The position numbers were made by a program, and so were the translations under genes. Shown one piece after another: positions 9,539 through 17,365 of a stretch of 64,000 nt of DNA (position 1 is its first letter; every line of letters starts with the position of its first letter). The stretch spans positions 2,778,001 to 2,842,000 of the forward strand of contig NZ_CP087135.1 of NCBI RefSeq assembly GCF_020911945.1, given 5' to 3'. The notes below the pieces were generated by a model that made no database searches, was not told the origin of the DNA, and saw only the letters and a program-made list of their open reading frames with translations. The stretch is from Flavobacterium galactosidilyticum. Its GTDB lineage: Bacteria > Bacteroidota > Bacteroidia > Flavobacteriales > Flavobacteriaceae.

Positions 9539-9567
9539 CAAAGATACACAGAGTAATTGCAGAGCAA
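9539..9567 (-). promoter_or_regulatory. Promoter of ung
   Basis: On the minus strand, TTG (9565-9567) is followed after 18 bp by TATCTTTG (9539-9546), a full match to TAnnTTTG. The leader is under 20 bases. Confidence 0.72.
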
Positions 9568-9636
9568 GAGCAAGAATCTATAATTTTTCACGTTAAATAA
9601 GGATAATAAACATTCATTAATTCTTTGTGAATGACT

Positions 9637-9667
9637 GTTAAATAGTCTTAACTATTAACTATTTTTG
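9637..9667 (+). promoter_or_regulatory. mutS2 promoter with an abutting palindrome
   Basis: TATTTTTG at 9660-9667 matches the -7 element. Directly before it, GTTA-a-ATAGT (9637-9646) and ACTAT-TAAC (9651-9659) form an inverted repeat with a 4-base centre. The palindrome fills the place of the -33 region, so it could be an operator; no regulator is known for it. Confidence 0.55.
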
Positions 9668-9692
9668 TGTCGCAAAGAATTATTATAGATAA

Positions 9693-11858
9693 ATGATATC
9701 CATCACCGAAAAGACATTACAAGATTTACAATTTCCAACCGTTCTTGAAACGATTTCGGCAATTTGTAATACTGATATAGGAAAACAAAAAGCACTTGAA
9801 ATAACTCCTTTTAAGGATAAGGAAACTTTGATGAAGGCATTAATGCAAACATCAGAATATGTTTCGTCTTTCCAAAATAATAATGCAATTCCAAATCATG
9901 GTTTTGATGCGATCACGCATGAAATTAGATTTCTTGCTATTGAAGATAGTTTTCTTGAAGTAGGTAGTTTTAGAAAAATAGCAACTATATCCTCAACGGT
10001 AAATTTTCTATTGACTTATTTTAAAAAATTTGAAGACTACTATCCCAATCTAAACTCTAGAGCTTTGCAGGTTGAATTCACCAAAGATATTATCACAATG
10101 GTGGATGAAATTGTTGATAAATACGGCGAAATAAAAGATAATGCTTCACCAGATTTATTGAACATTCGTAGAAATATGAATGTGATTCGTGGAAAAGTCA
10201 ATCAAAGTTTTGGAACTGCGCTAACACAATATAATGCTTTAGGATATTTAGATGATATTAAAGAAAGCTTTGTGCAAAATCGTAGAGTTTTGGCAGTTTT
10301 AGCCATGTACCGACGTAAAGTAAAAGGATCTATTTTAGGTAGTTCTAAAACCGGAAGTATTGCATATATCGAACCTGAAGCAACGCTAAACTATTCTAGA
10401 GAACTGAGCAACTTAGAATATGAGGAAAAAGAAGAAATAACTAGAATTCTAAAACAATTAACAAATCAAATTAGGCCTTATCTACCATTGCTTATAGAGT
10501 ATCAAGAGTTCTTGAGCGATATTGATGTAATTGCTGCTAAAGCAAAATACGCCAATCGCATCAATGGAATTATGCCTAACATTACTGATAATAGAAGGCT
10601 GTATTTTAGAGATGCCTTCCATCCTATTTTGTATTTGAATAACAAACAAAAAAACGAAATTACGCATCCACAAACTATTGAATTAAGTCAGGAAAATAGA
10701 ATTATTGTTATTTCTGGTCCTAACGCTGGTGGAAAAACGATCTCACTTAAGACCGTTGGTTTACTACAGTTGATGTTACAATCAGGAATGTTGATTCCTG
10801 TTCACGAACGTAGTGAAACTTTCTTATTCGACAGAATACTTACAGATATTGGAGACAATCAATCAATTGAAAATCATTTAAGTACTTATAGTTACCGACT
10901 AAAAAACATGAACTACTTTCTAAAGAAGTGTAATCGAAAAACGATGTTCCTTATTGATGAATTTGGGACCGGTTCTGACCCTGAATTAGGAGGCGCGTTA
11001 GCTGAGATTTTCTTAGAAGAGTTTTATCATCGGGAAGCTTTCGGGATCATTACAACACATTATTCCAACTTAAAAATTTTAGCAAACGAACTGCCTTTTG
11101 CTACTAATGCAAACATGCTTTTTGACGAAAAGTCATTAGAACCGATGTATAAATTAGCTTTGGGACAAGCAGGAAGTTCTTTCACATTTGAAGTAGCATT
11201 GAAAAACGGAATCCCTTTTGGGTTAATCAATCGCGCTAAAAAGAAGATTGAAGTTGGAAAAGTTCGTTTTGATAAAACTATTGCAACCTTACAGAAAGAA
11301 CGTTCTAAAATGGAAAAAACGTCGCAAACACTAAAAGAAGAAGAGAGTAAAGCGCGTGAAGAAGGAAAGAAGATGGAAACTATCAATATAAAAATCAAAC
11401 AAAAATTGGAAAGCTACCAGGAATTGTATGATAGCAACCAAAAAACGATTTATATAGGTACTAAAATAGAAGATATTGCGGAGAAATATTTCAATAATAA
11501 AAACAAAAAAGATCTGATTGCTGAGTTTTTAAAAATCATAGAAATAGAAAATTCCAAGCGTAAAAAAGCGACTCCTAAGGAAGCAAAAGCGATTGTTGCA
11601 AAGAAAAAAGAGGTCATTCAAGAAGTAACTGTTCATGTTGAGGAGATTAGAAAAGAAAAGAAAGAAAAGAAACTAAAACCTGTAATTGAAAAACCGAAGC
11701 ATATTTTAAAAGTTGGTGACAGAGTACGAATGTTAGACGGAAAAGCAGTTGGAAGTATTGAAACCATTGAAAAAAATAAAGTAAATGTAAATTACGGAAT
11801 GTTTATGTCTAAAGTAAGTTTAGATGATCTAGAATTAGTTGAAGCAGTTAAAAAGTAG
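9693..11858 (+). CDS. mutS2: MutS2-type ATPase lacking an Smr domain
   Basis: MutS2 proteins are MutS paralogues that act on recombination intermediates or collided ribosomes rather than in mismatch repair. This 721-residue protein lacks the MutS mismatch-binding N-terminus. It has the clamp/lever region (about 1-320), the ATPase with Walker A SGPNAGGKTISLK (about 339-351) and Walker B FLIDEFGTGSDPE (about 415-427), then a long charged coiled coil (about 520-650) and a KOW/SH3-like tail (KVGDRVRMLDGKAVGSIETI). The C-terminal Smr nuclease domain of Bacillus MutS2 (about 785 residues) is absent; the gene ends cleanly right after the KOW-like part. The start is fixed by the promoter at 9660. Confidence 0.9.
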   Translation: MISITEKTLQDLQFPTVLETISAICNTDIGKQKALEITPFKDKETLMKALMQTSEYVSSFQNNNAIPNHGFDAITHEIRFLAIEDSFLEVGSFRKIATISSTVNFLLTYFKKFEDYYPNLNSRALQVEFTKDIITMVDEIVDKYGEIKDNASPDLLNIRRNMNVIRGKVNQSFGTALTQYNALGYLDDIKESFVQNRRVLAVLAMYRRKVKGSILGSSKTGSIAYIEPEATLNYSRELSNLEYEEKEEITRILKQLTNQIRPYLPLLIEYQEFLSDIDVIAAKAKYANRINGIMPNITDNRRLYFRDAFHPILYLNNKQKNEITHPQTIELSQENRIIVISGPNAGGKTISLKTVGLLQLMLQSGMLIPVHERSETFLFDRILTDIGDNQSIENHLSTYSYRLKNMNYFLKKCNRKTMFLIDEFGTGSDPELGGALAEIFLEEFYHREAFGIITTHYSNLKILANELPFATNANMLFDEKSLEPMYKLALGQAGSSFTFEVALKNGIPFGLINRAKKKIEVGKVRFDKTIATLQKERSKMEKTSQTLKEEESKAREEGKKMETINIKIKQKLESYQELYDSNQKTIYIGTKIEDIAEKYFNNKNKKDLIAEFLKIIEIENSKRKKATPKEAKAIVAKKKEVIQEVTVHVEEIRKEKKEKKLKPVIEKPKHILKVGDRVRMLDGKAVGSIETIEKNKVNVNYGMFMSKVSLDDLELVEAVKK

Positions 11859-11865
11859 CGTAATT

Positions 11866-12036
11866 CATTGCGAGGAAAAGCTCTTTCTGATCTATTTATC
11901 ATCTCAGTGCGAGGAACTACGCAATTACACGAAAATAAACAGATAGATTAAGCAATGAAATTGAGTCATTAAAATAGCAATGAAAAAGATCAACTGAAGT
12001 GAGCAACGTAGCAAGATTACTTCGTAACTCGCAATG
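11866..12036. repeat. 171-bp inverted-repeat (MITE/REP-like) element
   Basis: The stretch between mutS2 and the next gene begins with CATTGCGAGG (11866-11875) and ends with its complement CTCGCAATG (12028-12036), a 9-bp perfect terminal inverted repeat. An internal direct copy, CAGTGCGAGGAACTACGCAAT, lies at 11905-11925. The terminal copy at 12014-12036 reads on the minus strand as CATTGCGAGTTACGAAG. From memory, CATTGCGAGGAACGAAGCAAT-type palindromes are scattered through many Bacteroidetes genomes. No transposase or open frame lies inside. The right end stops 8 bases before ATG 12045. Confidence 0.7.
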
Positions 12037-12044
12037 GCAAAAAA

Positions 12045-12461
12045 ATGGAAAAACTACCTAAAGACAAAAAAATCATCCTCTTTGATGGCGTTTGCAATTT
12101 ATGCGATTCGGCTGTTCAAGTTGTAATTAAAAACGATAAAAAAGATATTTTTAGATTCGTCTCTTTACAATCTGATTTAGGACAAGAAATCATCAAATAC
12201 TTAGGACTTCCGAGTAAGGAAATGAATAGTATTATTCTCTATCAGCCCGGTTTTGCTTATTACACTAAATCAGAAGCAGTTTTTCAAATCGCAAAATACT
12301 TAAGTGGGATATTATATTTAACCACTCTGTTTTCGATATTACCCACTTCATTGACCGATTCAATCTATGATTATATTGCTAAAAACCGTTATAATTGGTA
12401 CGGAAAAAAGGAAAACTGCTTAATTCCAACTAAAGAGCTAGAATCCAAATTTTTGGAATAA
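12045..12461 (+). CDS. DCC1-like thiol-disulfide oxidoreductase family protein (DUF393)
   Basis: 138-residue cytoplasmic protein of the DUF393/DCC family, named for the N-terminal DxxCxxC pattern, here FDGVCNLCDSAVQ at about residues 14-26. The CNLC pair suggests a thioredoxin-like redox site, but no reaction has been shown for the family. The helical middle and the closing W-Y-G-K (NRYNWYGKKENCL) are typical. The repeat element at 11866-12036 stops only 8 bases before the ATG, so it supplies the upstream region of this gene. An A-rich stretch just before the ATG could help initiation. Confidence 0.88.
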   Translation: MEKLPKDKKIILFDGVCNLCDSAVQVVIKNDKKDIFRFVSLQSDLGQEIIKYLGLPSKEMNSIILYQPGFAYYTKSEAVFQIAKYLSGILYLTTLFSILPTSLTDSIYDYIAKNRYNWYGKKENCLIPTKELESKFLE

Positions 12462-12467
12462 AAATAA

Positions 12468-12513
12468 GTATGATAAATATCATACCCTACATATTACAAG
12501 AAGTATATATTTG
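12468..12513 (+). promoter_or_regulatory. FNR-like palindrome and promoter for the 41-residue gene
   Basis: GTATGAT-AAAT-ATCATAC (12468-12485) is a perfect 7-bp inverted repeat with a 4-base centre and contains TGATnnnnATCA, the core of FNR/CRP-family sites. TATATTTG at 12506-12513 matches the -7 element, which puts the palindrome where an activator would bind. Confidence 0.5.
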
Positions 12514-12537
12514 GACAATATTTAAAATTTGATAAAG

Positions 12538-12663
12538 ATGAAAGACACTACACTTTTTACAATGGATAACGGGACGTTTATAATGGTTATCGTATTTGGT
12601 TTGGTAATAGTTGGACTAGTTGCCGCCGTTTTTATTATGATGAATTCAGATAAAAAGAAATAA
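12538..12663 (+). CDS. Small single-span membrane protein (41 aa)
   Basis: A short open frame with ATG at 12538 and TAA at 12661-12663. It has a 14-residue polar N-terminus, one strongly hydrophobic helix (FIMVIVFGLVIVGLVAAVFI, about residues 14-33) and a basic tail ending in DKKK, which predicts an N-out, C-in single-span protein. Support for its being real: a full -7 promoter element 25 bases upstream, an FNR-like palindrome before that, and a strong terminator right after the stop. Function unknown. Its small size and possible oxygen-linked control suggest an accessory subunit of a membrane complex, which is inference only. Confidence 0.7.
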   Translation: MKDTTLFTMDNGTFIMVIVFGLVIVGLVAAVFIMMNSDKKK

Positions 12664-12672
12664 CAGTATAAA

Positions 12673-12707
12673 AAAAGAGGATGTCCAAAATTTAGACATC
12701 CTCTTTT
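12673..12707. terminator. Bidirectional terminator
   Basis: The 13-bp perfect stem AAAAGAGGATGTC / GACATCCTCTTTT (12673-12685, 12695-12707) lies between the convergent 12538 gene and ettA, with A and T runs at its two ends. Confidence 0.92.
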
Positions 12708-12731
12708 GCTGTTGAAAAAATTAGAAGTGAA

Positions 12732-14426
12732 CTAGCTTCTAATCAATTTTCTATATTTCAGTCGTTTTGGTGTTAAATCACCACCAAGACGTTTCTTCTT
12801 ATTTTCTTCATAATCAGAGAAACCTCCTTCAAAATAATACACTTCAGAATCTCCTTCAAAAGCCAAAATGTGCGTACAAATTCTGTCTAGAAACCATCTG
12901 TCGTGAGAAATTACTACTGCACAACCTGCAAAACTCTCTAGACCTTCTTCTAAAGCTCTAAGTGTATTGATATCCAAGTCATTCGTAGGCTCATCCAGTA
13001 ACAATACGTTTCCTTCTTCTTTAAGTGTCATGGCAAGGTGCAAACGGTTACGTTCTCCTCCAGAAAGCATCGAAACTTTCTTGTTTTGCTCACCACCACC
13101 AAAATTAAAACGAGACAAGTACGCTCTTGAATTCACTTGCTTTCCTCCCATCATGATCAATTCCTGACCATCAGCGAAGTTTTCCCAAATAGATTTATTT
13201 GGATCAATATTAGAATGCGCTTGATCTACGTAAGCGATTTTCACAGTATCACCAATTAAAAACTCACCTGAATCTGGTTTTTCTTCACCCATTATCATTT
13301 TGAAAATGGTCGATTTACCAGCACCATTTGGTCCGATGATTCCAACAATTCCAGCTTGTGGTAAGGTAAAATTTAAATTATCATATAGTAATTTATCACC
13401 AAAAGCTTTGGCAACATTTTTAGCTTCAATTACATTCGTTCCTAAACGTGGGCCATTTGGAATATAAATTTCTAAATTTTCATCCAATTGTTTTTGATCT
13501 TCATTTAATAACTTATCATAGTTCTGCAAACGTGCTTTTTGTTTCGTCTGACGACCTTTAGCTCCTTGACGAACCCAATCCAATTCGCGTTCTAAATTTT
13601 TTCTGCGTTTTGAAGCTACTTTCTCCTCAAGAGCCATTCTGCTCGATTTTTGGTCTAACCATGAAGAATAGTTCCCTTTCCAAGGAATACCTTCACCTCT
13701 GTCTAATTCCAAAATCCAACCGGCAACATTATCCAAGAAATATCTATCGTGCGTTACTGCAATTACAGTTCCCGCATATTGTGCTAAATGTTGCTCTAAC
13801 CAAAGTACACTTTCCGCATCCAAGTGATTCGTAGGCTCATCTAAAAGCAATACATCAGGTTGTTGCAATAACAAACGACATAAAGCTACACGACGTCGCT
13901 CTCCTCCTGATAAGTTTTTAATTGGGGTATCACCTTCTGGAGTACGCAACGCATCCATTGCAATCTCTAATTTAGTGTCTATTTCCCACGCACCTAAAGA
14001 ATCGATTTTATCCTGCAAAGCTGCTTGACGATCCATTAACTTGTCCATTTTATCTGGATCTGAATAGTTTTCTTCAAGACCAAATAAATCGTTAATTTGA
14101 TTGTATTCTTCTAAAACAGCCATCGTCTCAGCAACTCCTTCTCTTACAATTTCAATAACTGTTTTACTGTCATCTAAAATAGGTTCTTGCTCTAAATAAC
14201 CAACAGTATATCCTGGTGCAAAAACTACATCTCCTTGGTAATTTTTATCAACACCAGCAATAATTTTTAATAAAGAAGATTTCCCAGATCCATTCAAACC
14301 TAAAATACCAATTTTAGCTCCGTAGAAGAAACTCAAATAAATATTTTTAAGTACAGGCTTATCAGCTCCTTGATAGGTTTTACTCAATTTTGACATTGAG
14401 AAGATCACTTTTTTATCGTCTGCCAT
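12732..14426 (-). CDS. ettA: EttA, ABC-F translational throttle ATPase
   Basis: ABC-F ATPase that binds the ribosomal E site and gates the first steps of elongation according to energy state. The 564 residues hold two ATP-binding cassettes with no membrane domain: Walker A GLNGSGKSS and signature LSGGERRRVALCR in the first, Walker A GPNGAGKST and LSGGERNRLHLAM in the second, each with a DEPTNxLD Walker B. The inter-domain linker is rich in Arg/Lys (about 245-310). Length and the opening FSMSKLSKTYQGADKPVL match EttA (555 in E. coli) more closely than Uup or YheS. Confidence 0.94.
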   Translation of the reverse strand: MADDKKVIFSMSKLSKTYQGADKPVLKNIYLSFFYGAKIGILGLNGSGKSSLLKIIAGVDKNYQGDVVFAPGYTVGYLEQEPILDDSKTVIEIVREGVAETMAVLEEYNQINDLFGLEENYSDPDKMDKLMDRQAALQDKIDSLGAWEIDTKLEIAMDALRTPEGDTPIKNLSGGERRRVALCRLLLQQPDVLLLDEPTNHLDAESVLWLEQHLAQYAGTVIAVTHDRYFLDNVAGWILELDRGEGIPWKGNYSSWLDQKSSRMALEEKVASKRRKNLERELDWVRQGAKGRQTKQKARLQNYDKLLNEDQKQLDENLEIYIPNGPRLGTNVIEAKNVAKAFGDKLLYDNLNFTLPQAGIVGIIGPNGAGKSTIFKMIMGEEKPDSGEFLIGDTVKIAYVDQAHSNIDPNKSIWENFADGQELIMMGGKQVNSRAYLSRFNFGGGEQNKKVSMLSGGERNRLHLAMTLKEEGNVLLLDEPTNDLDINTLRALEEGLESFAGCAVVISHDRWFLDRICTHILAFEGDSEVYYFEGGFSDYEENKKKRLGGDLTPKRLKYRKLIRS

Positions 14427-14500
14427 TTTTTTTTATTTAAAATTTAATATTACTTCGTCTATTCGCTCTTTCAGGCTCGGGTCAACATTTAAAACAACTA

Positions 14501-14683
14501 TTAAAGTCTACCTTTAAGTGAACTGAACACCCAAGCATTGGCTAAAAATCCAACACCTACTGCTGCAAATCCCCATCCTGATACATCACTGTATCTAAAT
14601 GCGCCTAATCCTATTAGTAGTAAACCCATTAAAATCATGATTAATGTGGCCCATCCTAAAATGGTATTCTTATTCATTCCCAT
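14501..14683 (-). CDS. CAL67264-type small membrane protein
   Basis: 60-residue protein with two hydrophobic helices (TLIMILMGLLLIGLGAF and GFAAVGVGFLANAWVF), joined by a short YSDVSGW loop. It matches, from memory, the small membrane proteins of Flavobacteriia catalogued under the name CAL67264; function unknown. Two Met codons lie close together at the start (14683 and 14677), and the second gives the usual MNKNTILGW beginning. It is transcribed in the same direction as ettA, 74 bases away. Confidence 0.82.
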   Translation of the reverse strand: MGMNKNTILGWATLIMILMGLLLIGLGAFRYSDVSGWGFAAVGVGFLANAWVFSSLKGRL

Positions 14684-14759
14684 AATTTGTGGAGTTTTAT
14701 TTTTAATTCCGATTTCGATGCTTCGAAACCGATTTACAAATATCGGTAATTTTTAGTCT

Positions 14760-15764
14760 TTAATTAAATATTTTATAAAGCATTTCTCTTAATAAATCAG
14801 ATTGTGATAATGCATTAGCACCCACACCTTTACTCTTTACATCAATATCTCTCAGTGCAGCCACAATTTGACTCACTTTTTTCATTGGATAGTTTTTCAA
14901 AGCAACATCATATTCTTTTAAAAAGAAAGGATTTACCCCTATCACTGCCGCTACATTTTTAGGATTTCGATCTTTCAATCCATGGTATTTTAGCAATTGG
15001 ATAAAAAATCCAAAAACTAAACTCGTAGTTACCACCATTGGATTGTCTTTTGGGTTTTGGGCAAAATTTTCAGCAATAGTGTAGGCTTTTAATTGGTTGC
15101 GTTCGCCAAGTGCTTTTCGCAATTCAAATACATTAAAATCTTTACTAAAGCCTATATTCTCTTCAATATGCATGGGATTTATAACACTTCCAACAGGAAG
15201 AATAATTTGTAGCTTTTCAAGTTCATTGTTAATTTTACTCAAGTCAGCACCTAAAAATTCAACTAGCATTGCTGTAGCTTTTGGTTCTATGGTGTATTTT
15301 TTCCCTGCTAAAACACGTTTGATCCAGTCACCCACTTGATTTTCATATAATTTTTTACTTTCGAAAACAACACCATTTTTTGCTATTAGCTTGGTTACTT
15401 TTTTTCTTTTATCAAGAGATTTATATTTATAGCAAATGACTAAAACTGTTGTAGGCATTGGATTCTCAGCATAACTTTCCAGCTTGTCAATAGTTCGAAG
15501 TAAATCTTGAGCTTCTTTGACAATGACAACTTGGCGTTCTGCCATCATAGGATATCGCTTGGCTGTCGACACAATATCTTCAATAGTAACATCTCTTCCG
15601 TATAGAACCGTTTGATTAAAACCTTTTTCCTCTTCGGTAAGTACCTTTTTCTCAATATAGTCAGACAACTTATCTATATAATAGGATTCTTCTCCCATCA
15701 AGAAATAAATTGGTTTTATGTTACCCGTTTTTATATCATTTACAATTTTAAGTACTTCGTCCAT
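14760..15764 (-). CDS. holA: DNA polymerase III subunit delta
   Basis: Clamp-loader subunit that opens the beta sliding clamp. The 334-residue product has the HolA N-terminal AAA-like domain with PIYFLMGEESYYIDKLSDYI (about 18-37), where a true Walker A is absent as expected. The QVVIVKEAQDL segment (about 74-84), the helical domain and the C-terminal collar domain (DYDVALKNYPMKKVSQIVAALRDID-like region) follow. It is divergent from the HsdR-N-domain gene with 85 bases between. Both adjacency and orientation recur in Flavobacteria, from memory. Confidence 0.93.
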   Translation of the reverse strand: MDEVLKIVNDIKTGNIKPIYFLMGEESYYIDKLSDYIEKKVLTEEEKGFNQTVLYGRDVTIEDIVSTAKRYPMMAERQVVIVKEAQDLLRTIDKLESYAENPMPTTVLVICYKYKSLDKRKKVTKLIAKNGVVFESKKLYENQVGDWIKRVLAGKKYTIEPKATAMLVEFLGADLSKINNELEKLQIILPVGSVINPMHIEENIGFSKDFNVFELRKALGERNQLKAYTIAENFAQNPKDNPMVVTTSLVFGFFIQLLKYHGLKDRNPKNVAAVIGVNPFFLKEYDVALKNYPMKKVSQIVAALRDIDVKSKGVGANALSQSDLLREMLYKIFN

Positions 15765-15837
15765 TGTTTATTGTTTCAAATTCCAGCTTTGTCAAACCTT
15801 GAGTAAGATTAAACTTTAATTTTTAAATCTTATTTTA

Positions 15838-15845
15838 TACTTTTG
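15838..15845 (+). promoter_or_regulatory. -7 element of the 15850 gene
   Basis: TACTTTTG fits TAnnTTTG and ends only 4 bases before ATG 15850, so transcription should start at or next to the start codon (leaderless mRNA). I see no clear -33 TTG at the right distance. Confidence 0.55.
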
Positions 15846-15849
15846 CTCC

Positions 15850-16299
15850 ATGCGGCAATTAAATTTTTCTAAATATCAATTTCGTTTCAAAAATAGCGAA
15901 AATAAAGTGGCTATTTTTGATGCAATTAGAAAAAAATTTATTGCACTTACTCCTGAAGAATGGGTTCGTCAGCATGTTGTCCAATTTCTATTGGAAGAAA
16001 AAAAATATCCCAAATCACTAATCAATGTTGAAAAGGTTTTAAAGGTCAATGGCTTACGCAAAAGATACGATGTTGTTGTGTACAATTCTGATGGTTCCAT
16101 ATTCATTTTAGTTGAATGTAAAGCGCCTGAAATTAAAATTGCTCAAGCAACTTTTGATCAAATTGCAACCTATAATATGACTTTGAATGCCCAATTTTTG
16201 ATGGTAACTAACGGATTGAATCATTACTTTTGTCAAATGGATTTTGAAAACGAAAAATATCAATTCCTTAGTGAATTGCCAATTTATCAAATCCGATAA
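15850..16299 (+). CDS. Orphan protein with HsdR N-terminal (HSDR_N_2) nuclease-like domain
   Basis: 149-residue protein resembling only the N-terminal nuclease domain of type I restriction subunit HsdR; there is no helicase part and no hsdM or hsdS nearby. The restriction-endonuclease fold core is visible as RYDVVVYNSDGS then FILVECKAP, giving the PD-(D/E)xK residues Asp about 75, Glu about 91 and Lys about 93. QATFDQIATYN, typical of the domain, follows. With catalytic residues kept it could cut nucleic acid, but as a conserved housekeeping neighbour of holA it is more likely a genome-maintenance protein than a defence enzyme. That is inference. Confidence 0.87.
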   Translation: MRQLNFSKYQFRFKNSENKVAIFDAIRKKFIALTPEEWVRQHVVQFLLEEKKYPKSLINVEKVLKVNGLRKRYDVVVYNSDGSIFILVECKAPEIKIAQATFDQIATYNMTLNAQFLMVTNGLNHYFCQMDFENEKYQFLSELPIYQIR

Positions 16300-16311
16300 T
16301 CAAATTTTAAG

Positions 16312-17310
16312 ATGAAAATAGCTGTTGTTATACTAAATTGGAATGGAATGTTATTGCTAGAAAAATTTCTTCCATCCATAGTTGAATATTCTCCTCAAGC
16401 AACTATTTATGTGGTTGACAATGCCTCTACTGACGATTCGAATTCCTATATAAAAGCATTTTATCCAACTGTTACCATTATTAAAAACGAAAGTAATCTT
16501 GGTTTTGCAAGTGGATACAATCAAGCTTTGAAAAATATTGATTCAGAAATTTACGCCTTAGTGAACTCTGATATTGAGGTTACAAAAAATTGGTTACAAC
16601 CTATTATTAATACTTTCGAAAATGAAAGCAGCACCGCTATAATCCAACCAAAAATATTAGACTATAAGCGTAAAGAATATTTTGAATATGCTGGAGCGGC
16701 GGGCGGATTCATCGATCAGTACGGTTATCCTTATTGCAGAGGTAGAATTTTTGATACTTTAGAAAAAGATAGCGGACAGTACAATGATAACTGTGAAATA
16801 TTTTGGGCATCTGGAGCGTGCTTTTTTATTAGAAGCCAAGTTTACCAGGAACTCAATGGATTTGATGGAGAGTTTTTTGCTCACCAAGAAGAAATTGATT
16901 TATGCTGGAGAGCCATTAATGAAGGTCACAAAATAAAATACAATTCACAATCGATCGTATACCATGTGGGCGGGGCTACTTTGCAACAAGGTAATCCTAT
17001 GAAGACATTTTTGAATTTCAGAAATTCATTATTGATGTTGACTAAAAACCTTCCGAAAGAGAAATTATATAAAATTTTAATGGGCCGAATGGTATTAGAT
17101 GGTGCGGCAGGAATTCAATTTTTAGTAAAAGGAAAACCAAAACATTTGTGGGCAATTCTAAAAGCGCATTGGTCATTTTACGGTTTCTACAATAGGTATT
17201 ACAAAAAGCGAAGTAAAACACAATGTCATAAATATTACAATGTCAAAAGCATCGTGTACTCCTATTTTATTAGAAAAGTTGTCGTTTTTAACGATTTATT
17301 TAGAATTTAA
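16312..17310 (+). CDS. Family 2 glycosyltransferase
   Basis: 332-residue transferase of the GT2, GT-A fold, probably adding a sugar to a cell-surface polysaccharide or lipid-linked acceptor. The nucleotide-sugar domain opens with AVVILNWNGM (about 3-12) and carries VDNASTDDS (about 36-44). The metal-site motif is NSDIEV (about 85) in place of a strict DxD. The catalytic-base region is FFAHQEEIDLCWRA (about 188-201), as in rhamnosyltransferase-like GT2 proteins. The basic C-terminal part has no long hydrophobic helix, so membrane association would be peripheral. It starts 12 bases after the HsdR-N gene, so the two are probably co-transcribed. Confidence 0.9.
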   Translation: MKIAVVILNWNGMLLLEKFLPSIVEYSPQATIYVVDNASTDDSNSYIKAFYPTVTIIKNESNLGFASGYNQALKNIDSEIYALVNSDIEVTKNWLQPIINTFENESSTAIIQPKILDYKRKEYFEYAGAAGGFIDQYGYPYCRGRIFDTLEKDSGQYNDNCEIFWASGACFFIRSQVYQELNGFDGEFFAHQEEIDLCWRAINEGHKIKYNSQSIVYHVGGATLQQGNPMKTFLNFRNSLLMLTKNLPKEKLYKILMGRMVLDGAAGIQFLVKGKPKHLWAILKAHWSFYGFYNRYYKKRSKTQCHKYYNVKSIVYSYFIRKVVVFNDLFRI

Positions 17311-17324
17311 TTAAATATAAAAAT

Positions 17325-17332
17325 TAACTTTG
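17325..17332 (+). promoter_or_regulatory. -7 promoter element of the OmpA-type gene
   Basis: TAACTTTG is a full match to TAnnTTTG, 33 bases before ATG 17366. Confidence 0.65.
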
Positions 17333-17365
17333 CGACTAACACTATAATCTAAATTTAAACTATTT

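Noticed and set aside
15850..16299. A restriction-modification or other defence locus around the HsdR-N-domain gene
   Set aside because: No methylase, specificity or helicase gene nearby, and the neighbours are housekeeping genes; kept only as an orphan domain.
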